Notes under the pieces: generated by a model
Databases searched by the model: none
Seen by the model: the letters and a program-made list of their open reading frames with translations, nothing else
Told to the model about the DNA's origin: nothing
From: Spirochaetales bacterium
GTDB lineage: Bacteria; Spirochaetota; Spirochaetia; SZUA-6; DRHE01
NCBI GenBank assembly: GCA_030604195.1
Contig: JAUVWI010000008.1
Location: 1 to 64,000 of the forward strand
DNA length: 64,000 bases
Direction of reading: 5' to 3'
Made by a program: the position numbers and the translations under genes
In this document: piece by piece, positions 32,861 through 42,277 of the stretch
Numbering within the stretch: the first letter of the stretch is position 1
Layout of the letters: the number at the start of each line of letters is the position of its first letter

Positions 32861-35347
32861 ATGCCGAAGCTGTTATTGATTATTTTTCTACTTTTATTAC
32901 CCTTTTATATGCTTTTTGCTCAGGAGGAAGAAGAGTGGTATCTTGGTAAACCTATTGCTGATATAAAGATTTCCGGATTAGATACTGTATCGGAAAGTGA
33001 ATTACTGCCCCTGGTGCGCCCATATATAGGTGAAAACTTCGATCTGGATATTTTCTGGGAAATGCAGGGCAGGTTGTACGCATTGGATTATTTTGAGGAA
33101 ATTGAATCTAATGCTCTGCCCGGTGATGAAGAAAAAACAAGTGTAATTATTGAATTCCTGATTACCGAAAAACCTACCGTCTCTAAAATTGTAATTGAGG
33201 GCGCTCACCATCTGCGCAAAGGTGAGATTCTGGATACTATTCTCCTGAAAAAAGGAGATATGGTAAGTCAGGCCAAGGTGGATTTGGATTCAGACGCAAT
33301 AAATGAGCTTTATATACAGAAGGGTTTTATGTCTGCCCAGGTTTCCGGTAAGGTTGAAATGGTTGATGAGGATAATACGGTAAGAGTAAGCTTTGAAATC
33401 ATAGAAGGATCGCAGACCACAATAAAGGAAATTTCCTTTTCAGGCAATTCCTTCGCCTCTGACAGCACCCTGCGGAAGGAAATGAAAACCAAAGCCCAGG
33501 CTCTTTTTTCCAAGGGCATCTTCCAGCAAAGCAAGCTGGAAGAGGATATATTAATGATCCAGGATTATTATGGTGAAAATGGTTTTATTGATGCCAGGGT
33601 GGTAAAGGTAGACCGAACCGAGGAAAAAGATCCGGAAAAGGATAAAAACTACCTGCTGCTCACTCTTTTTATTGAAGAGGGTGAGCAATATACCTATGGC
33701 GGTATGAAATTTGAGGGAAATAATATTTTTTCTGATGAGGAGCTGAATAAGCTGGTTCGTCAGAAAGAGGGGAGTATACTTAATAAATTGAAGCTCGAAG
33801 CTGATTTCCAGCGGACAACTGACCTCTATTATGAAAATGGATATATATTCAACATAATTGACCGGCAGGAACTACGGGATGAAATAAAAAAAGACATTGT
33901 TTACCTGGTGCGTATTATTGAGAAAGACCGCGCTCATATTGAAAATATAATCCTGAAAGGCAATGAAAAAACAAAGGATTTTGTAATTTACCGCGAACTG
34001 CCCTTTGAGGTAGGCGATATATTTAATAAAGCCAAGATCATTCAGGGATTGAGAAACCTTTACAATCTGCAGTACTTTACCGCCATTACCCCGGAAACCC
34101 CGCAGGGGAGCATAGAGGGGCTGATGGACCTGGTAATAAATATTGAAGAGGGAAGCACGGCCAGTATAAACTTTGGCATTATGTTTTCCGGTGGTGATTA
34201 CCCGATAAACGGAATGATCAAATGGACAGAGAGCAACTGGCGGGGCAGGGGACAGACCTTCGGTCTGGAAATGGAACTTTCTACATTAAGGCAAATGGGA
34301 TCTGTAACCTTCAGAGAACCCTGGATGTTCGGGACCCGTTGGTCAGGAGGCCTCAATTTCTCTCTTGAACATGCTATGGTTCCCAATATCTACCAGGATA
34401 TTCTACCGCCTATTTTTACCGGTTATGAAGATGAGGCCTTTCCTGATCCCTATGAATCCTGGGAAGAATACCAGGAGGCCTTAGCCAATGGCGAAACTCC
34501 TCCCTATCAGTATAACATGGAGTATACCAGCTGGAAGGTATCAACCGGAATTAATACCGGCTATCGCTATTACACACCCCTGGGCTGGCTGGGTATACGC
34601 TCGGGATTGAGCACCAGCCTGGAGCTGCTGACCTATGATGAAACCCTTTACCGGCCCTTTGATCCGGAGGTGCGGGCCGGTCTGGACAACTGGAGTATAG
34701 TAAACAAGCTGGGAAATACACTCTACTGGGATAAACGGGATTACTTCCTTAATCCCACAAAAGGCTTTTACCTGGCTCAGGGGCTCTCCTTTACCGGCGG
34801 TTTTTTATTTGGCGATCGCCACTATATACGCACGGACAGCACGGCAGAGGGCTTTATGACCCTTCTGGATCTGCCCCTTTTTACCAACTGGAACCTTAAA
34901 GTAGTCCTGGCAGCCCATACGTCGCTCTCTGTAATTCTGCCCCAGTTCGGCGAGGAGGATCCGATAACCGTGCCAACCGATCTACTCTATATTGACGGCA
35001 TGAATATTGCCCGTGGATGGCCTCTGCTCAAGGAGCAGGAAGCAGTATGGGACAATCGCCTTGAGCTGCGCATACCCATAGCGGAGCAATTTCTCTGGTG
35101 GACATTTTTCTTTGATGCAGCCACCTCCTGGGAAAAACCGGAGTTTATGTCAGACACTTCAATTGAAAATTTCTACTTCAGCCTGGGCGGGGGTATCCGT
35201 TTTACAATTCCCCAATTTCCAATACGCCTGTACATGGCACAGCGCTTTCAGATAGAGGATGGCAAATGGCAATGGATTGACGGCAATATGCCCTTTTTTG
35301 GGCTGCGGCTGGACTTTGTAATTTCGCTGGGCGGCGATACTTTCTAG
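32861..35347 (+). CDS. bamA: Outer membrane protein assembly factor BamA (Omp85)
   Basis: BamA inserts beta-barrel proteins into the outer membrane. The 828-residue protein has a signal peptide (PKLLLIIFLLLLPFYMLFAQ), about five POTRA domains, recognisable by phrases such as VSKIVIEGAHHLRKGEIL, IKEISFSGNSFASDSTL and IENIILKGNEKTKDFVIYREL, and a C-terminal barrel (GTRWSGGLNFSLEHAM to the closing FGLRLDFVISLGGDTF, which ends in the expected phenylalanine). AAGGAG lies six bases before the ATG. It sits between tamB and skp, forming an outer-membrane biogenesis cluster. Confidence 0.95.
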   Translation: MPKLLLIIFLLLLPFYMLFAQEEEEWYLGKPIADIKISGLDTVSESELLPLVRPYIGENFDLDIFWEMQGRLYALDYFEEIESNALPGDEEKTSVIIEFLITEKPTVSKIVIEGAHHLRKGEILDTILLKKGDMVSQAKVDLDSDAINELYIQKGFMSAQVSGKVEMVDEDNTVRVSFEIIEGSQTTIKEISFSGNSFASDSTLRKEMKTKAQALFSKGIFQQSKLEEDILMIQDYYGENGFIDARVVKVDRTEEKDPEKDKNYLLLTLFIEEGEQYTYGGMKFEGNNIFSDEELNKLVRQKEGSILNKLKLEADFQRTTDLYYENGYIFNIIDRQELRDEIKKDIVYLVRIIEKDRAHIENIILKGNEKTKDFVIYRELPFEVGDIFNKAKIIQGLRNLYNLQYFTAITPETPQGSIEGLMDLVINIEEGSTASINFGIMFSGGDYPINGMIKWTESNWRGRGQTFGLEMELSTLRQMGSVTFREPWMFGTRWSGGLNFSLEHAMVPNIYQDILPPIFTGYEDEAFPDPYESWEEYQEALANGETPPYQYNMEYTSWKVSTGINTGYRYYTPLGWLGIRSGLSTSLELLTYDETLYRPFDPEVRAGLDNWSIVNKLGNTLYWDKRDYFLNPTKGFYLAQGLSFTGGFLFGDRHYIRTDSTAEGFMTLLDLPLFTNWNLKVVLAAHTSLSVILPQFGEEDPITVPTDLLYIDGMNIARGWPLLKEQEAVWDNRLELRIPIAEQFLWWTFFFDAATSWEKPEFMSDTSIENFYFSLGGGIRFTIPQFPIRLYMAQRFQIEDGKWQWIDGNMPFFGLRLDFVISLGGDTF

Positions 35348-35357
35348 GAGGAAAATA

Positions 35358-35912
35358 TTGAAAAGGGTAAATAAAATTATCTTGCTTTCCGCACTTCTCT
35401 TTCCGGTTTCCTCGATTCTTTTCTCCGAACAGTTGACCAGGATTGGAATTATCGACATTGAAAAGGTCTACTCCGTCTATTTCCGGGAATCCAGGACAGT
35501 TATGGATCTGCAGGAAAAGCAGAATGTAATTCTCAGGGAGATCCGGCGAATAGACGACCAGATATTGACTCTGGAGAATAAAAAACTGGAAGCGGAGATG
35601 CGCGGCGACCAGGAGAATGCTCTAAAGCTTGACAGGGAAATCTTTGACAGGAAACAATACCTTGAAGATTACAAGCGCATCAAAATGCAGCAGCTTAAAA
35701 AATTATCAGAAAATCTCTATCAGTCCGATGAATTCCTGGACGAATTGCTGGAAGCAATCAACTTCGTTGCCGAAAGCGAGGGTTTTTCCATTATCCTGAA
35801 TAACAGCAAACAATTTAAGCAATTTTTCTTTTATTACACCAAAGAAGTGGATATTACAGATAAAGTTATTCAGGAATTGATGAGCCGCGCAGGCAGAAGC
35901 ATAAGTCAATAG
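35358..35912 (+). CDS. skp: OmpH/Skp-like periplasmic chaperone
   Basis: Skp holds unfolded outer-membrane proteins in the periplasm and hands them to BamA. The 184-residue protein has a signal peptide (IILLSALLFPVSSILFSEQ), the family start RIGIIDIEKVYSVYFRES, a long charged coiled coil (about 50-125) and the closing GFSIILNNS segment typical of OmpH proteins. Translation starts at TTG with a strong AGGAGG six bases upstream, ten bases after bamA. The order bamA-skp is common in diderms. Confidence 0.9.
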   Translation: MKRVNKIILLSALLFPVSSILFSEQLTRIGIIDIEKVYSVYFRESRTVMDLQEKQNVILREIRRIDDQILTLENKKLEAEMRGDQENALKLDREIFDRKQYLEDYKRIKMQQLKKLSENLYQSDEFLDELLEAINFVAESEGFSIILNNSKQFKQFFFYYTKEVDITDKVIQELMSRAGRSISQ

Positions 35913-35916
35913 GCTA

Positions 35917-36330
35917 TTGAAGAGATTATTAGGTATTGACCTGGGCAGCCGCCGGGTGGGACTTGCACTCTCAGATCCCATGAAACTTTTTGCATCTCCT
36001 TTTTTAACCCTGAACTTCACCGGTATGAAAAAATTGATAGCTGAGCTGCTCGTGATAATCGAGAAACAGGATATTGAAAAGGTTATCATCGGCTATCCCT
36101 TGAATGAAAATGGGACCAAAAGCCACGGATGCCGGCGCTCTGAAGATCTTGCCCGGCAGCTTACAGCCAGGGGCATCAAGACTGAGCTCTGGGATGAACG
36201 CTACACCAGCATAGGGGCTGAAAATATTTTAAAAGAATCCGGTCTTAACTGGAAAAAAGCGGCTGACAAAATCGATAAAATCGCCGCCTCATTAATTCTT
36301 GAAGACTATATAAAAACAAAGGAAGGATAA
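35917..36330 (+). CDS. ruvX: RuvX/YqgF-family Holliday junction resolvase-like nuclease
   Basis: The 137-residue protein has the RNase H-like fold of YqgF: LLGIDLGSRRVGLALSD near the start, VIIGYPLNENG in the middle, WDERYTSIGAE, and a closing DKIDKIAASLILEDYI with the last Asp. Relatives resolve Holliday junctions and take part in 16S rRNA 5' end processing. It starts with TTG, four bases after skp, and iorA follows immediately, so it is transcribed with the envelope operon although its role is unrelated. Confidence 0.92.
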   Translation: MKRLLGIDLGSRRVGLALSDPMKLFASPFLTLNFTGMKKLIAELLVIIEKQDIEKVIIGYPLNENGTKSHGCRRSEDLARQLTARGIKTELWDERYTSIGAENILKESGLNWKKAADKIDKIAASLILEDYIKTKEG

Positions 36331-36331
36331 T

Positions 36332-38092
36332 ATGAAAAAACTGCTTTCCGGAAATGAAGCAATTGCCCGCGGCGCTTTTGAAGCGGGAGCTGAAGCGGCT
36401 TTTGCCTATCCGGGCACACCAAGCACTGAAATTATTCAGTATATTGCCTCCGAGTTTTCTGAAATATATTCAGAATGGGCTCCTAATGAAAAAGTCTCTT
36501 TGGAATCGGCAATCGGCGCTTCACTATATGGCGCCCGTACCCTGGTTGCCATGAAGCATGTAGGCATGAATGTAGCTGCCGACCCTCTTTTTTCCCTCTC
36601 CTACATGGGGGTAAATGGCGGTATGGTAATTGTAACTGCGGATGAGCCTTCCATGTTCTCTTCGCAAAATGAACAGGATAACCGCTGGTACGGCATATTC
36701 GCCAAGATTCCAGTGGTTGAACCTTCAGACAGCCAGGAAGCAAAAGAGCTGGTAAAAGAGGGTTTTAAACTTTCTGAAAAATATGATACGCCGGTAATCC
36801 TGCGGATTACCACCAGGATCGCCCATTCAAAGACCGTCGTGACCCTGGAAAATCGTGAGACACCGCGTTCCGGCTTTTCATACAAGAAAGACTTCAGAAA
36901 AAATATCCTGATGCCCATGAATGCCCGGATTAAACATAGAATAGTTGAGGAGAGAATGGAAAATCTTGAAGCATTTTCCGAAGATTTTTCCTTCAATCGC
37001 CATTTTCCGGGAAAGGGAAGAGCAATAATTACTTCGGGGATTGATTTCCAATATGTACGCGAGGCTTTTCCGGATGCGGATATACTGAAAATTACCCTGT
37101 CCAACCCCCTGCCGAAACAGCTGATCAGCGATTTTATCGATAGACATCAGGGCAGGGTTTCAGTAATCGAGAGTCTGGATCCGGTTATGGAAAGTCGCAT
37201 AAAGAGCTGGGGCTACAGTCGGATTAATGGCAAGGATAAAACCGGACTGCTTTACGAGCTTTCACCGGAAAAATTGCAGAAAGTATTCAGCGAAGAGCAG
37301 GAAACAAGGGAAACCAACGGAACCGATACCAGTCTGCCTGCCAGACCGCCGGTGCTCTGTGCCGGCTGTCCTCACCGGGGCATTTACCATAGCCTGCGAA
37401 AACAGAAGGCAATAGTACACGGCGATATCGGCTGTTATACCCTGGGGGCTTTGCCGCCTTTGGAGGCCATGGATACCTGTGTATGTATGGGCGCTTCAAT
37501 TTCCATGGCCAACGGCATGACTGCCATGGTGGCGCGCAATGGAGAGACTTCACCACCCATCTTTGCCACAATCGGTGATTCGACATTTATTCATTCCGGG
37601 ATTCAGCCCTTAATCGATGCTGTTTATAATCAAATTCCCACCCATGTTATCATCCTGGATAACCGGATCACCGCCATGACCGGTCACCAGGTGAACCCGG
37701 TAACCGGTCTGAACATTAAAGGGGAAGAGGCTCCGATACTGGACCTGGAAAAATTATGCCTGGCTATTGGCATAAAAGAGGTGGATACGGTTGATCCCTG
37801 GGATTTAAAAGAGATAACAGAAAAGCTGAACAAACACAAAACGCTCAATGAACCCTCAGTTATCATCAGCAAGGGTCCCTGTGCCCTTATACCATTCTAC
37901 CAGGCCTCTGCTCCATACCGGGTGGATACAGATAAGTGCACTCTCTGTAAGGCGTGTATCCGTACCGGCTGCCCGGCGATAAGTGTAGAGAATGATAAAT
38001 CCCATATTGATATGAACAGCTGCACCGGCTGCGGGGTTTGCTTTCAGGTCTGCAAGTTTGAGGCTATCCATCAGATAAAGGAGAATGAATAA
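36332..38092 (+). CDS. iorA: Indolepyruvate:ferredoxin oxidoreductase alpha subunit (IorA)
   Basis: IorAB oxidatively decarboxylates aryl pyruvates from aromatic amino acids, reducing ferredoxin, and is typical of anaerobes that ferment amino acids. The 586-residue subunit has the pyrimidine-binding domain (LLSGNEAIARGAFEAGAEAA, YPGTPSTEI), the thiamine-diphosphate domain (GDIGCYTLGALPPLEAMDT, GDSTFIHSG) and a C-terminal ferredoxin part with two 4Fe-4S motifs (CTLCKACIRTGCP and CTGCGVCFQVC). The length is normal and all cluster cysteines are present. The beta subunit follows after two bases. Confidence 0.95.
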   Translation: MKKLLSGNEAIARGAFEAGAEAAFAYPGTPSTEIIQYIASEFSEIYSEWAPNEKVSLESAIGASLYGARTLVAMKHVGMNVAADPLFSLSYMGVNGGMVIVTADEPSMFSSQNEQDNRWYGIFAKIPVVEPSDSQEAKELVKEGFKLSEKYDTPVILRITTRIAHSKTVVTLENRETPRSGFSYKKDFRKNILMPMNARIKHRIVEERMENLEAFSEDFSFNRHFPGKGRAIITSGIDFQYVREAFPDADILKITLSNPLPKQLISDFIDRHQGRVSVIESLDPVMESRIKSWGYSRINGKDKTGLLYELSPEKLQKVFSEEQETRETNGTDTSLPARPPVLCAGCPHRGIYHSLRKQKAIVHGDIGCYTLGALPPLEAMDTCVCMGASISMANGMTAMVARNGETSPPIFATIGDSTFIHSGIQPLIDAVYNQIPTHVIILDNRITAMTGHQVNPVTGLNIKGEEAPILDLEKLCLAIGIKEVDTVDPWDLKEITEKLNKHKTLNEPSVIISKGPCALIPFYQASAPYRVDTDKCTLCKACIRTGCPAISVENDKSHIDMNSCTGCGVCFQVCKFEAIHQIKENE

Positions 38093-38094
38093 TT

Positions 38095-38676
38095 ATGGAA
38101 ACAAAGGTTACCAATATTCTGCTCAGCGGCGTTGGCGGCCAGGGAATACTATTAGCCTCAGAACTGATCTGTTCTGTTTTCATTGCCCAGGGGCTGGATG
38201 TTAAGAAAAATGAAATTCACGGTATGAGCCAACGCGGCGGCAGTGTGACCAGCCATATACGTTTCGGCGCTCAGGTTGCCTCACCGGTCATTCCTGAGGG
38301 CGAGGCCGATTTTCTGGTTGGTTTTGAAAAACTCGAGGGTTACCGCTATCTCTATATGCTTAAAAATAGCGGTCAATTTTTCATTAATGATTATCAAATT
38401 GTTCCCGGCAGTATGCTCTTAAAGAAAATATCAGACTATCCCGGAGATATCAAAGAAAGAATTAAGAATTCAGGGAAGAAAACCCTCTGGATCGATGCTC
38501 AGAACATGGCTGAAAAACTGGGCAATCTAAAGGTGGTTAATTTAATCCTGCTTGGCAGCCTGGCCCGGCATCTGGGTACAGCGCCGGAATTATGGCTGGA
38601 TGCTATCGAAGAGAAGGTAAAGAAGAGATTTCTAGAGATAAACAAGACTGCCTTTAAGCAGGGCTACAGTCTGTAG
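38095..38676 (+). CDS. iorB: Indolepyruvate:ferredoxin oxidoreductase beta subunit (IorB)
   Basis: The 193-residue protein is the gamma-type domain partner of IorA: ILLSGVGGQGILLASELIC (glycine-rich start), HGMSQRGGSVTSHIRFG and ADFLVGFEKLEGYRY. It completes the enzyme. It is the last plus-strand gene of the run starting at 22669; a possible hairpin follows. Presence of IorAB suggests that the host uses amino or aryl-keto acids with low-potential ferredoxin, as in anaerobic fermenters. Confidence 0.95.
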   Translation: METKVTNILLSGVGGQGILLASELICSVFIAQGLDVKKNEIHGMSQRGGSVTSHIRFGAQVASPVIPEGEADFLVGFEKLEGYRYLYMLKNSGQFFINDYQIVPGSMLLKKISDYPGDIKERIKNSGKKTLWIDAQNMAEKLGNLKVVNLILLGSLARHLGTAPELWLDAIEEKVKKRFLEINKTAFKQGYSL

Positions 38677-38729
38677 GGCTGCCGGCTATAGAAGGTATAG
38701 GTCAGGTACTGATCTGACAGCCCCCTTAT
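38676..38729. terminator. Possible terminator-like hairpin between iorB and the small minus-strand gene
   Basis: GGGCTG (38676-38681) can pair with CAGCCC (38718-38723), and GTCAG (38701-38705) with CTGAC just inside; the two pairings share one base. CCTTATTT follows. The loop is long and the T run poor, so this is a weak call that might serve both convergent genes. Confidence 0.25.
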
Positions 38730-38730
38730 T

Positions 38731-38880
38731 TCAAGCGAATAGATCAACCTGTCTTTCCGCTTCTTCCTCGACTACAGGAGCAGGTGGAGTTTCTTCGGGC
38801 GTTGGCTCCACTTTTTCTGCGGGAGTAGGAGAAATATTCTCCGGCGGTAAGTTCAGGGGGTCAGGGCTTTGAATTTCCAT
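38731..38880 (-). CDS. Small Pro/Glu-rich protein (49 residues)
   Basis: An ATG at 38880 with AGGAGAGGA five bases upstream opens a 49-codon frame with TGA at 38731. The protein is almost all Pro, Glu, Thr, Ala and Val (ENISPTPAEKVEPTPEETPP, then VVEEEAERQVDLFA), without hydrophobic segments, so it is likely disordered and acidic. AT-rich TATATTATAA just upstream could serve as a -10. It lies alone between iorB and the divergent mutS. I know no family for it. The strong ribosome site and clean frame are the grounds for calling it a gene. Confidence 0.55.
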   Translation of the reverse strand: MEIQSPDPLNLPPENISPTPAEKVEPTPEETPPAPVVEEEAERQVDLFA

Positions 38881-38918
38881 ATTGTCCTCTCCTATTACTT
38901 ATAATATAATCCACTTGA

Positions 38919-41537
38919 ATGCACAATACAACCCCGATGATGCTCCAGTATAAGAAAATAAAGAATGAACACCGTAACTCCATTCTTTTTTTCCGCCTTG
39001 GCGATTTCTATGAAATGTTTGAACAGGATGCTTTTGAAGTATCCAAACTTCTGGATATTACCCTTACCAGGAGAAATGGCGTGCCCATGTGCGGTATACC
39101 GTATCATGCAGCTCCCAATTACATTACCCGACTGCTCAAAGCAGGCAGGAAGATTGCCATTTGTGAACAAACCCAGCTGCCTGCTGATGGAAAGGGAATA
39201 GCCAAACGAGAGGTAACCGAGGTAATAACACCGGGCACCGCTGTAGAGGAGGGTTTCTTAGATAGAAACAGCAACAATTACCTGGCGGCCATCGGGCGGT
39301 TGAATGAATTTATTTCATTCGCCTATATTGATCTTTCCACCGGTGAATTTCTGGCCACGCGTATTAAATACATGGATAGAGCATCAGGATTGCGGAAAGA
39401 GTTTTTCCGCCTCTCTCCCAGGGAAATATTGATCCAGGAAACTCTGTTAAAAGATGATAAGGCTATCTGCGCATTAATACAGGAACGTGAAGGATTGGTC
39501 ATAAACCGCTATCCAGACTGGAATTTTGACCTGGATTTGAACCGGCGTCTTTTGGAAAAACAGCTGAAGGTTGTCAATTTAAAGGGATTCGGCCTCGAAG
39601 GGGAGGCGCCGGAAATATTATCTGCCGGTGTCATACTTGATTATATTAATGATACATCCAGGGGCCTGCTCACCCATATCCGGAATTTAACCATCTATTC
39701 AGAAAATACCTTTGTCGGTCTTGATGAAACCAGTCAGAGAAATCTGGAGCTGGTTCAGAATATGCAGGACCGCAGCCGCAGGCACACGCTGCTCGAGGTG
39801 CTCGATCAGAGCCGTACCTCCATGGGTTCCCGCAGACTGAAAAAGGTTATTCTCCAGCCTTTGAAGAATAAAGATCAGATTGAAAAGAGGCTGGATATTG
39901 TCGATAGTTTTTATCACCATCAAATTCTGCTCTCCCAGGTAAGAGAAAATTTTAAAAACTTCTTTGATCTGGAGCGTCTTATATCCAGGGTGGCTATGGA
40001 AAAAGCACACGCTAAAGATCTTCTGGCCATAAAATCTTCCCTGGCAGTTATACTCTCTTTAGAAGAACTGCTGAAAAGCTATCCGGACCTGGAGCAGGAG
40101 ACAGCTCGTCTTACAAAATATAAAAATGAGGTAGAAGAGCTGAAAGGTTTATTGGAGGAATCAATACTGGAAGAGCCATCCCTGCTCCTTTCCGAGGGAA
40201 ATCTTATAAAAACCGGATACAACACCGATCTGGACAGGCTGCAGATATTGCGGAAAAATGCCCGCAGTATATTGGAAGATTATCTGAACCGGGAAAGAGA
40301 AGAATGCGGCATATCCTCCTTAAAGCTCAAATACAACCGTATTTTAGGCTATTTTTTTGAGGTTACCAAAGCTAATCTCAATCTGGTTCCCGACCATTTT
40401 ATTCGCCGCCAAACCCTGGTTAACGGCGAACGTTTTACTACTGAGACATTAACTGAAAAGGAAATCGAAATTAATAATGCTTCGGAAAAAATTGTAGAAC
40501 TGGAGAGAGAGCTATTCTTAAAAATACGTTCCAGAGTAGGCGAAGCAACCGGTATTATCCTGGACCTTTGCGAAGTCATAGCTGATCTTGATGTACTGCA
40601 ATCCTTTGCCTTTGCCGCCACCCTGCAGGGTTACATTCGCCCGAAAATCAATTCCCGCGGTCTTTTAAAGATTGAAGAGGGACGCCACCCGGTAGTTGAA
40701 GCCAACCTTCCACCCGGTTCATTTATTCCCAACAATTTGAATCTTATCAGCTCCGGTAATTTTTTTGTTCTCCTAACCGGACCCAATATGGCCGGCAAAT
40801 CCACATTCTTAAGGCAAACTGCATTAATCATACTAATGGCTCAAATAGGATGCTTTGTGCCGGCCTCTGAGGCAAATATAAGCATAACCGATAATATTTT
40901 CTGCAGAGTGGGGGCAACGGACAACCTGGCCAGGGGGGAATCGACCTTCCTGGTGGAAATGAATGAGACTGCCAATATACTCCGTTCCGCCACGGACAAG
41001 AGTCTGATCATTATGGATGAAATAGGAAGGGGCACCGGCACTAATGACGGTCTTTCAATTGCCTGGGCAGTGAGCGAATACCTGTTGAATTATGTAAGAG
41101 CAAAGACCCTTTTTGCCACCCATTTTCACGAATTAACCGATCTAAAGCATAAACATCTGGTTAACCTTTCAATGGATGTTTTAGAGAAAGATGGTGAAAT
41201 AGTCTTTCTTAAGAAAGTAAGGTCCGGGCCTTCGGACAACTCTTACGGAATCCATGTTGCCAAACTCGCCGGTGTACCTGAAAAAGTAATAACTGAGGCA
41301 GCGAAAATGCTCTGGCATCTCAGCACCCGGGAAAAAACTCCCCGATCCCTAAAAAGCCGGCAGCAATCAGCTGACAGGGATAATCTGAAAGAGGCTCCGA
41401 GTGAGCAGCCCCTCCTGTTTTCAGCCGCCCAGGTAATTCAGGAAGAAATACTTAATATCAAACTGGACAGCACTACTCCACTTGAAGCTCTGAACCGCCT
41501 GGCACACTGGCAGAACGAAATTAAAAAGCAGGTGTGA
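38919..41537 (+). CDS. mutS: DNA mismatch repair protein MutS
   Basis: MutS finds mismatches and starts repair. The 872-residue protein has the mismatch-reading N-terminus (LFFRLGDFYEMFEQDA, with the F-x-E motif), connector, lever and clamp domains, and the ABC-type ATPase core: Walker A GPNMAGKSTFLRQ, LARGESTFLVEM signature, Walker B LIIMDEIGRGTGTNDG and ATHFHELTDL. No mutL is in view. Two TATAAT-like boxes lie only 10-19 bases before the first ATG at 38919 and no ribosome site is seen; the double ATG at 38937-38942 is an alternative start closer to the family's usual beginning. Confidence 0.96.
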   Translation: MHNTTPMMLQYKKIKNEHRNSILFFRLGDFYEMFEQDAFEVSKLLDITLTRRNGVPMCGIPYHAAPNYITRLLKAGRKIAICEQTQLPADGKGIAKREVTEVITPGTAVEEGFLDRNSNNYLAAIGRLNEFISFAYIDLSTGEFLATRIKYMDRASGLRKEFFRLSPREILIQETLLKDDKAICALIQEREGLVINRYPDWNFDLDLNRRLLEKQLKVVNLKGFGLEGEAPEILSAGVILDYINDTSRGLLTHIRNLTIYSENTFVGLDETSQRNLELVQNMQDRSRRHTLLEVLDQSRTSMGSRRLKKVILQPLKNKDQIEKRLDIVDSFYHHQILLSQVRENFKNFFDLERLISRVAMEKAHAKDLLAIKSSLAVILSLEELLKSYPDLEQETARLTKYKNEVEELKGLLEESILEEPSLLLSEGNLIKTGYNTDLDRLQILRKNARSILEDYLNREREECGISSLKLKYNRILGYFFEVTKANLNLVPDHFIRRQTLVNGERFTTETLTEKEIEINNASEKIVELERELFLKIRSRVGEATGIILDLCEVIADLDVLQSFAFAATLQGYIRPKINSRGLLKIEEGRHPVVEANLPPGSFIPNNLNLISSGNFFVLLTGPNMAGKSTFLRQTALIILMAQIGCFVPASEANISITDNIFCRVGATDNLARGESTFLVEMNETANILRSATDKSLIIMDEIGRGTGTNDGLSIAWAVSEYLLNYVRAKTLFATHFHELTDLKHKHLVNLSMDVLEKDGEIVFLKKVRSGPSDNSYGIHVAKLAGVPEKVITEAAKMLWHLSTREKTPRSLKSRQQSADRDNLKEAPSEQPLLFSAAQVIQEEILNIKLDSTTPLEALNRLAHWQNEIKKQV

Positions 41538-41572
41538 CTCAATGCGCAGAGCTCGCATGGCTCGCATGCAGA

Positions 41573-42115
41573 TCAGGAGAGCAGATCTAAAACATTCTCC
41601 GCTTTAATCTTGAGCTTAATATCACCATTTGCTTTTAAGGCGACTACAGTTTTCTTGAGCATTTCTTCGGCGTGGTCCTTATGGGTCAGTGAATGTAAAT
41701 TCTGTTCCTTAATCTCAAATTGACTTAAAGCAATTGATTGCTCTTTGATTTGATCATGCAATTCCTGAATTATGCTTTTTAGAACAGACGGATCCTTTAA
41801 GGTGACCGGATCAGCACCACCCCTGCCGGCAAGCTCCGTAGACAGACTTTCAACCTCGGCAGAATCCATTCCCCTGTTAAGGAAACCGGCCAATTGTTCG
41901 TATTTTTTCAGAGCGTTCTGAGCGTTGGTGATTGAGCGCTGCATCTGAATAATCTGCGAATGTACCGGAGAAATCGCTAAAACATCTCTCTGCCGGTTGG
42001 AAATCGCCGAACTATTAAAAGTACCTTTTTTGACATCCGCAGATCTCTCGCCGCGTTCCTGTTTACCCAGGTTACCGCTTTTTTCCGGCGGTATCCTGCT
42101 TTCAACTATTTTCAT
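41573..42115 (-). CDS. Uncharacterised coiled-coil protein
   Basis: I do not recognise this 180-residue protein. It has no signal peptide. The first ~50 residues look disordered and basic (PPEKSGNLGKQERGERSADV), and the middle (about 50-150) is strongly helical with heptad-like spacing (IIQMQRSITNAQNALKKYEQL, IIQELHDQIKEQSIALSQFEI). The C-terminus (ALKANGDIKLKIKAENVLDLL) could be a small strand-helix tail. It is convergent with mutS, 35 bases away, and divergent from comF, so it forms its own unit. A structural or cytoskeletal role would be guesswork. Confidence 0.6.
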   Translation of the reverse strand: MKIVESRIPPEKSGNLGKQERGERSADVKKGTFNSSAISNRQRDVLAISPVHSQIIQMQRSITNAQNALKKYEQLAGFLNRGMDSAEVESLSTELAGRGGADPVTLKDPSVLKSIIQELHDQIKEQSIALSQFEIKEQNLHSLTHKDHAEEMLKKTVVALKANGDIKLKIKAENVLDLLS

Positions 42116-42277
42116 TTCCCCTCCCCCCGGTCAGTATTTTACCTTGAAATCGGGCAGCTGTCAAATATTTGTATTGCAGCCAAGACTGCCACGGGATATA
42201 CTTCTTTTATCAAAAAGGAATACATAAATACGTTTCTGGAAATCTTTTTCCCGGGGAAATGCCTGCTCTGCGGTGAA

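Noticed and set aside
36601-37104. 167-codon minus-strand frame opposite iorA
   Set aside because: iorA is continuous and complete here; the antisense frame has no family features.
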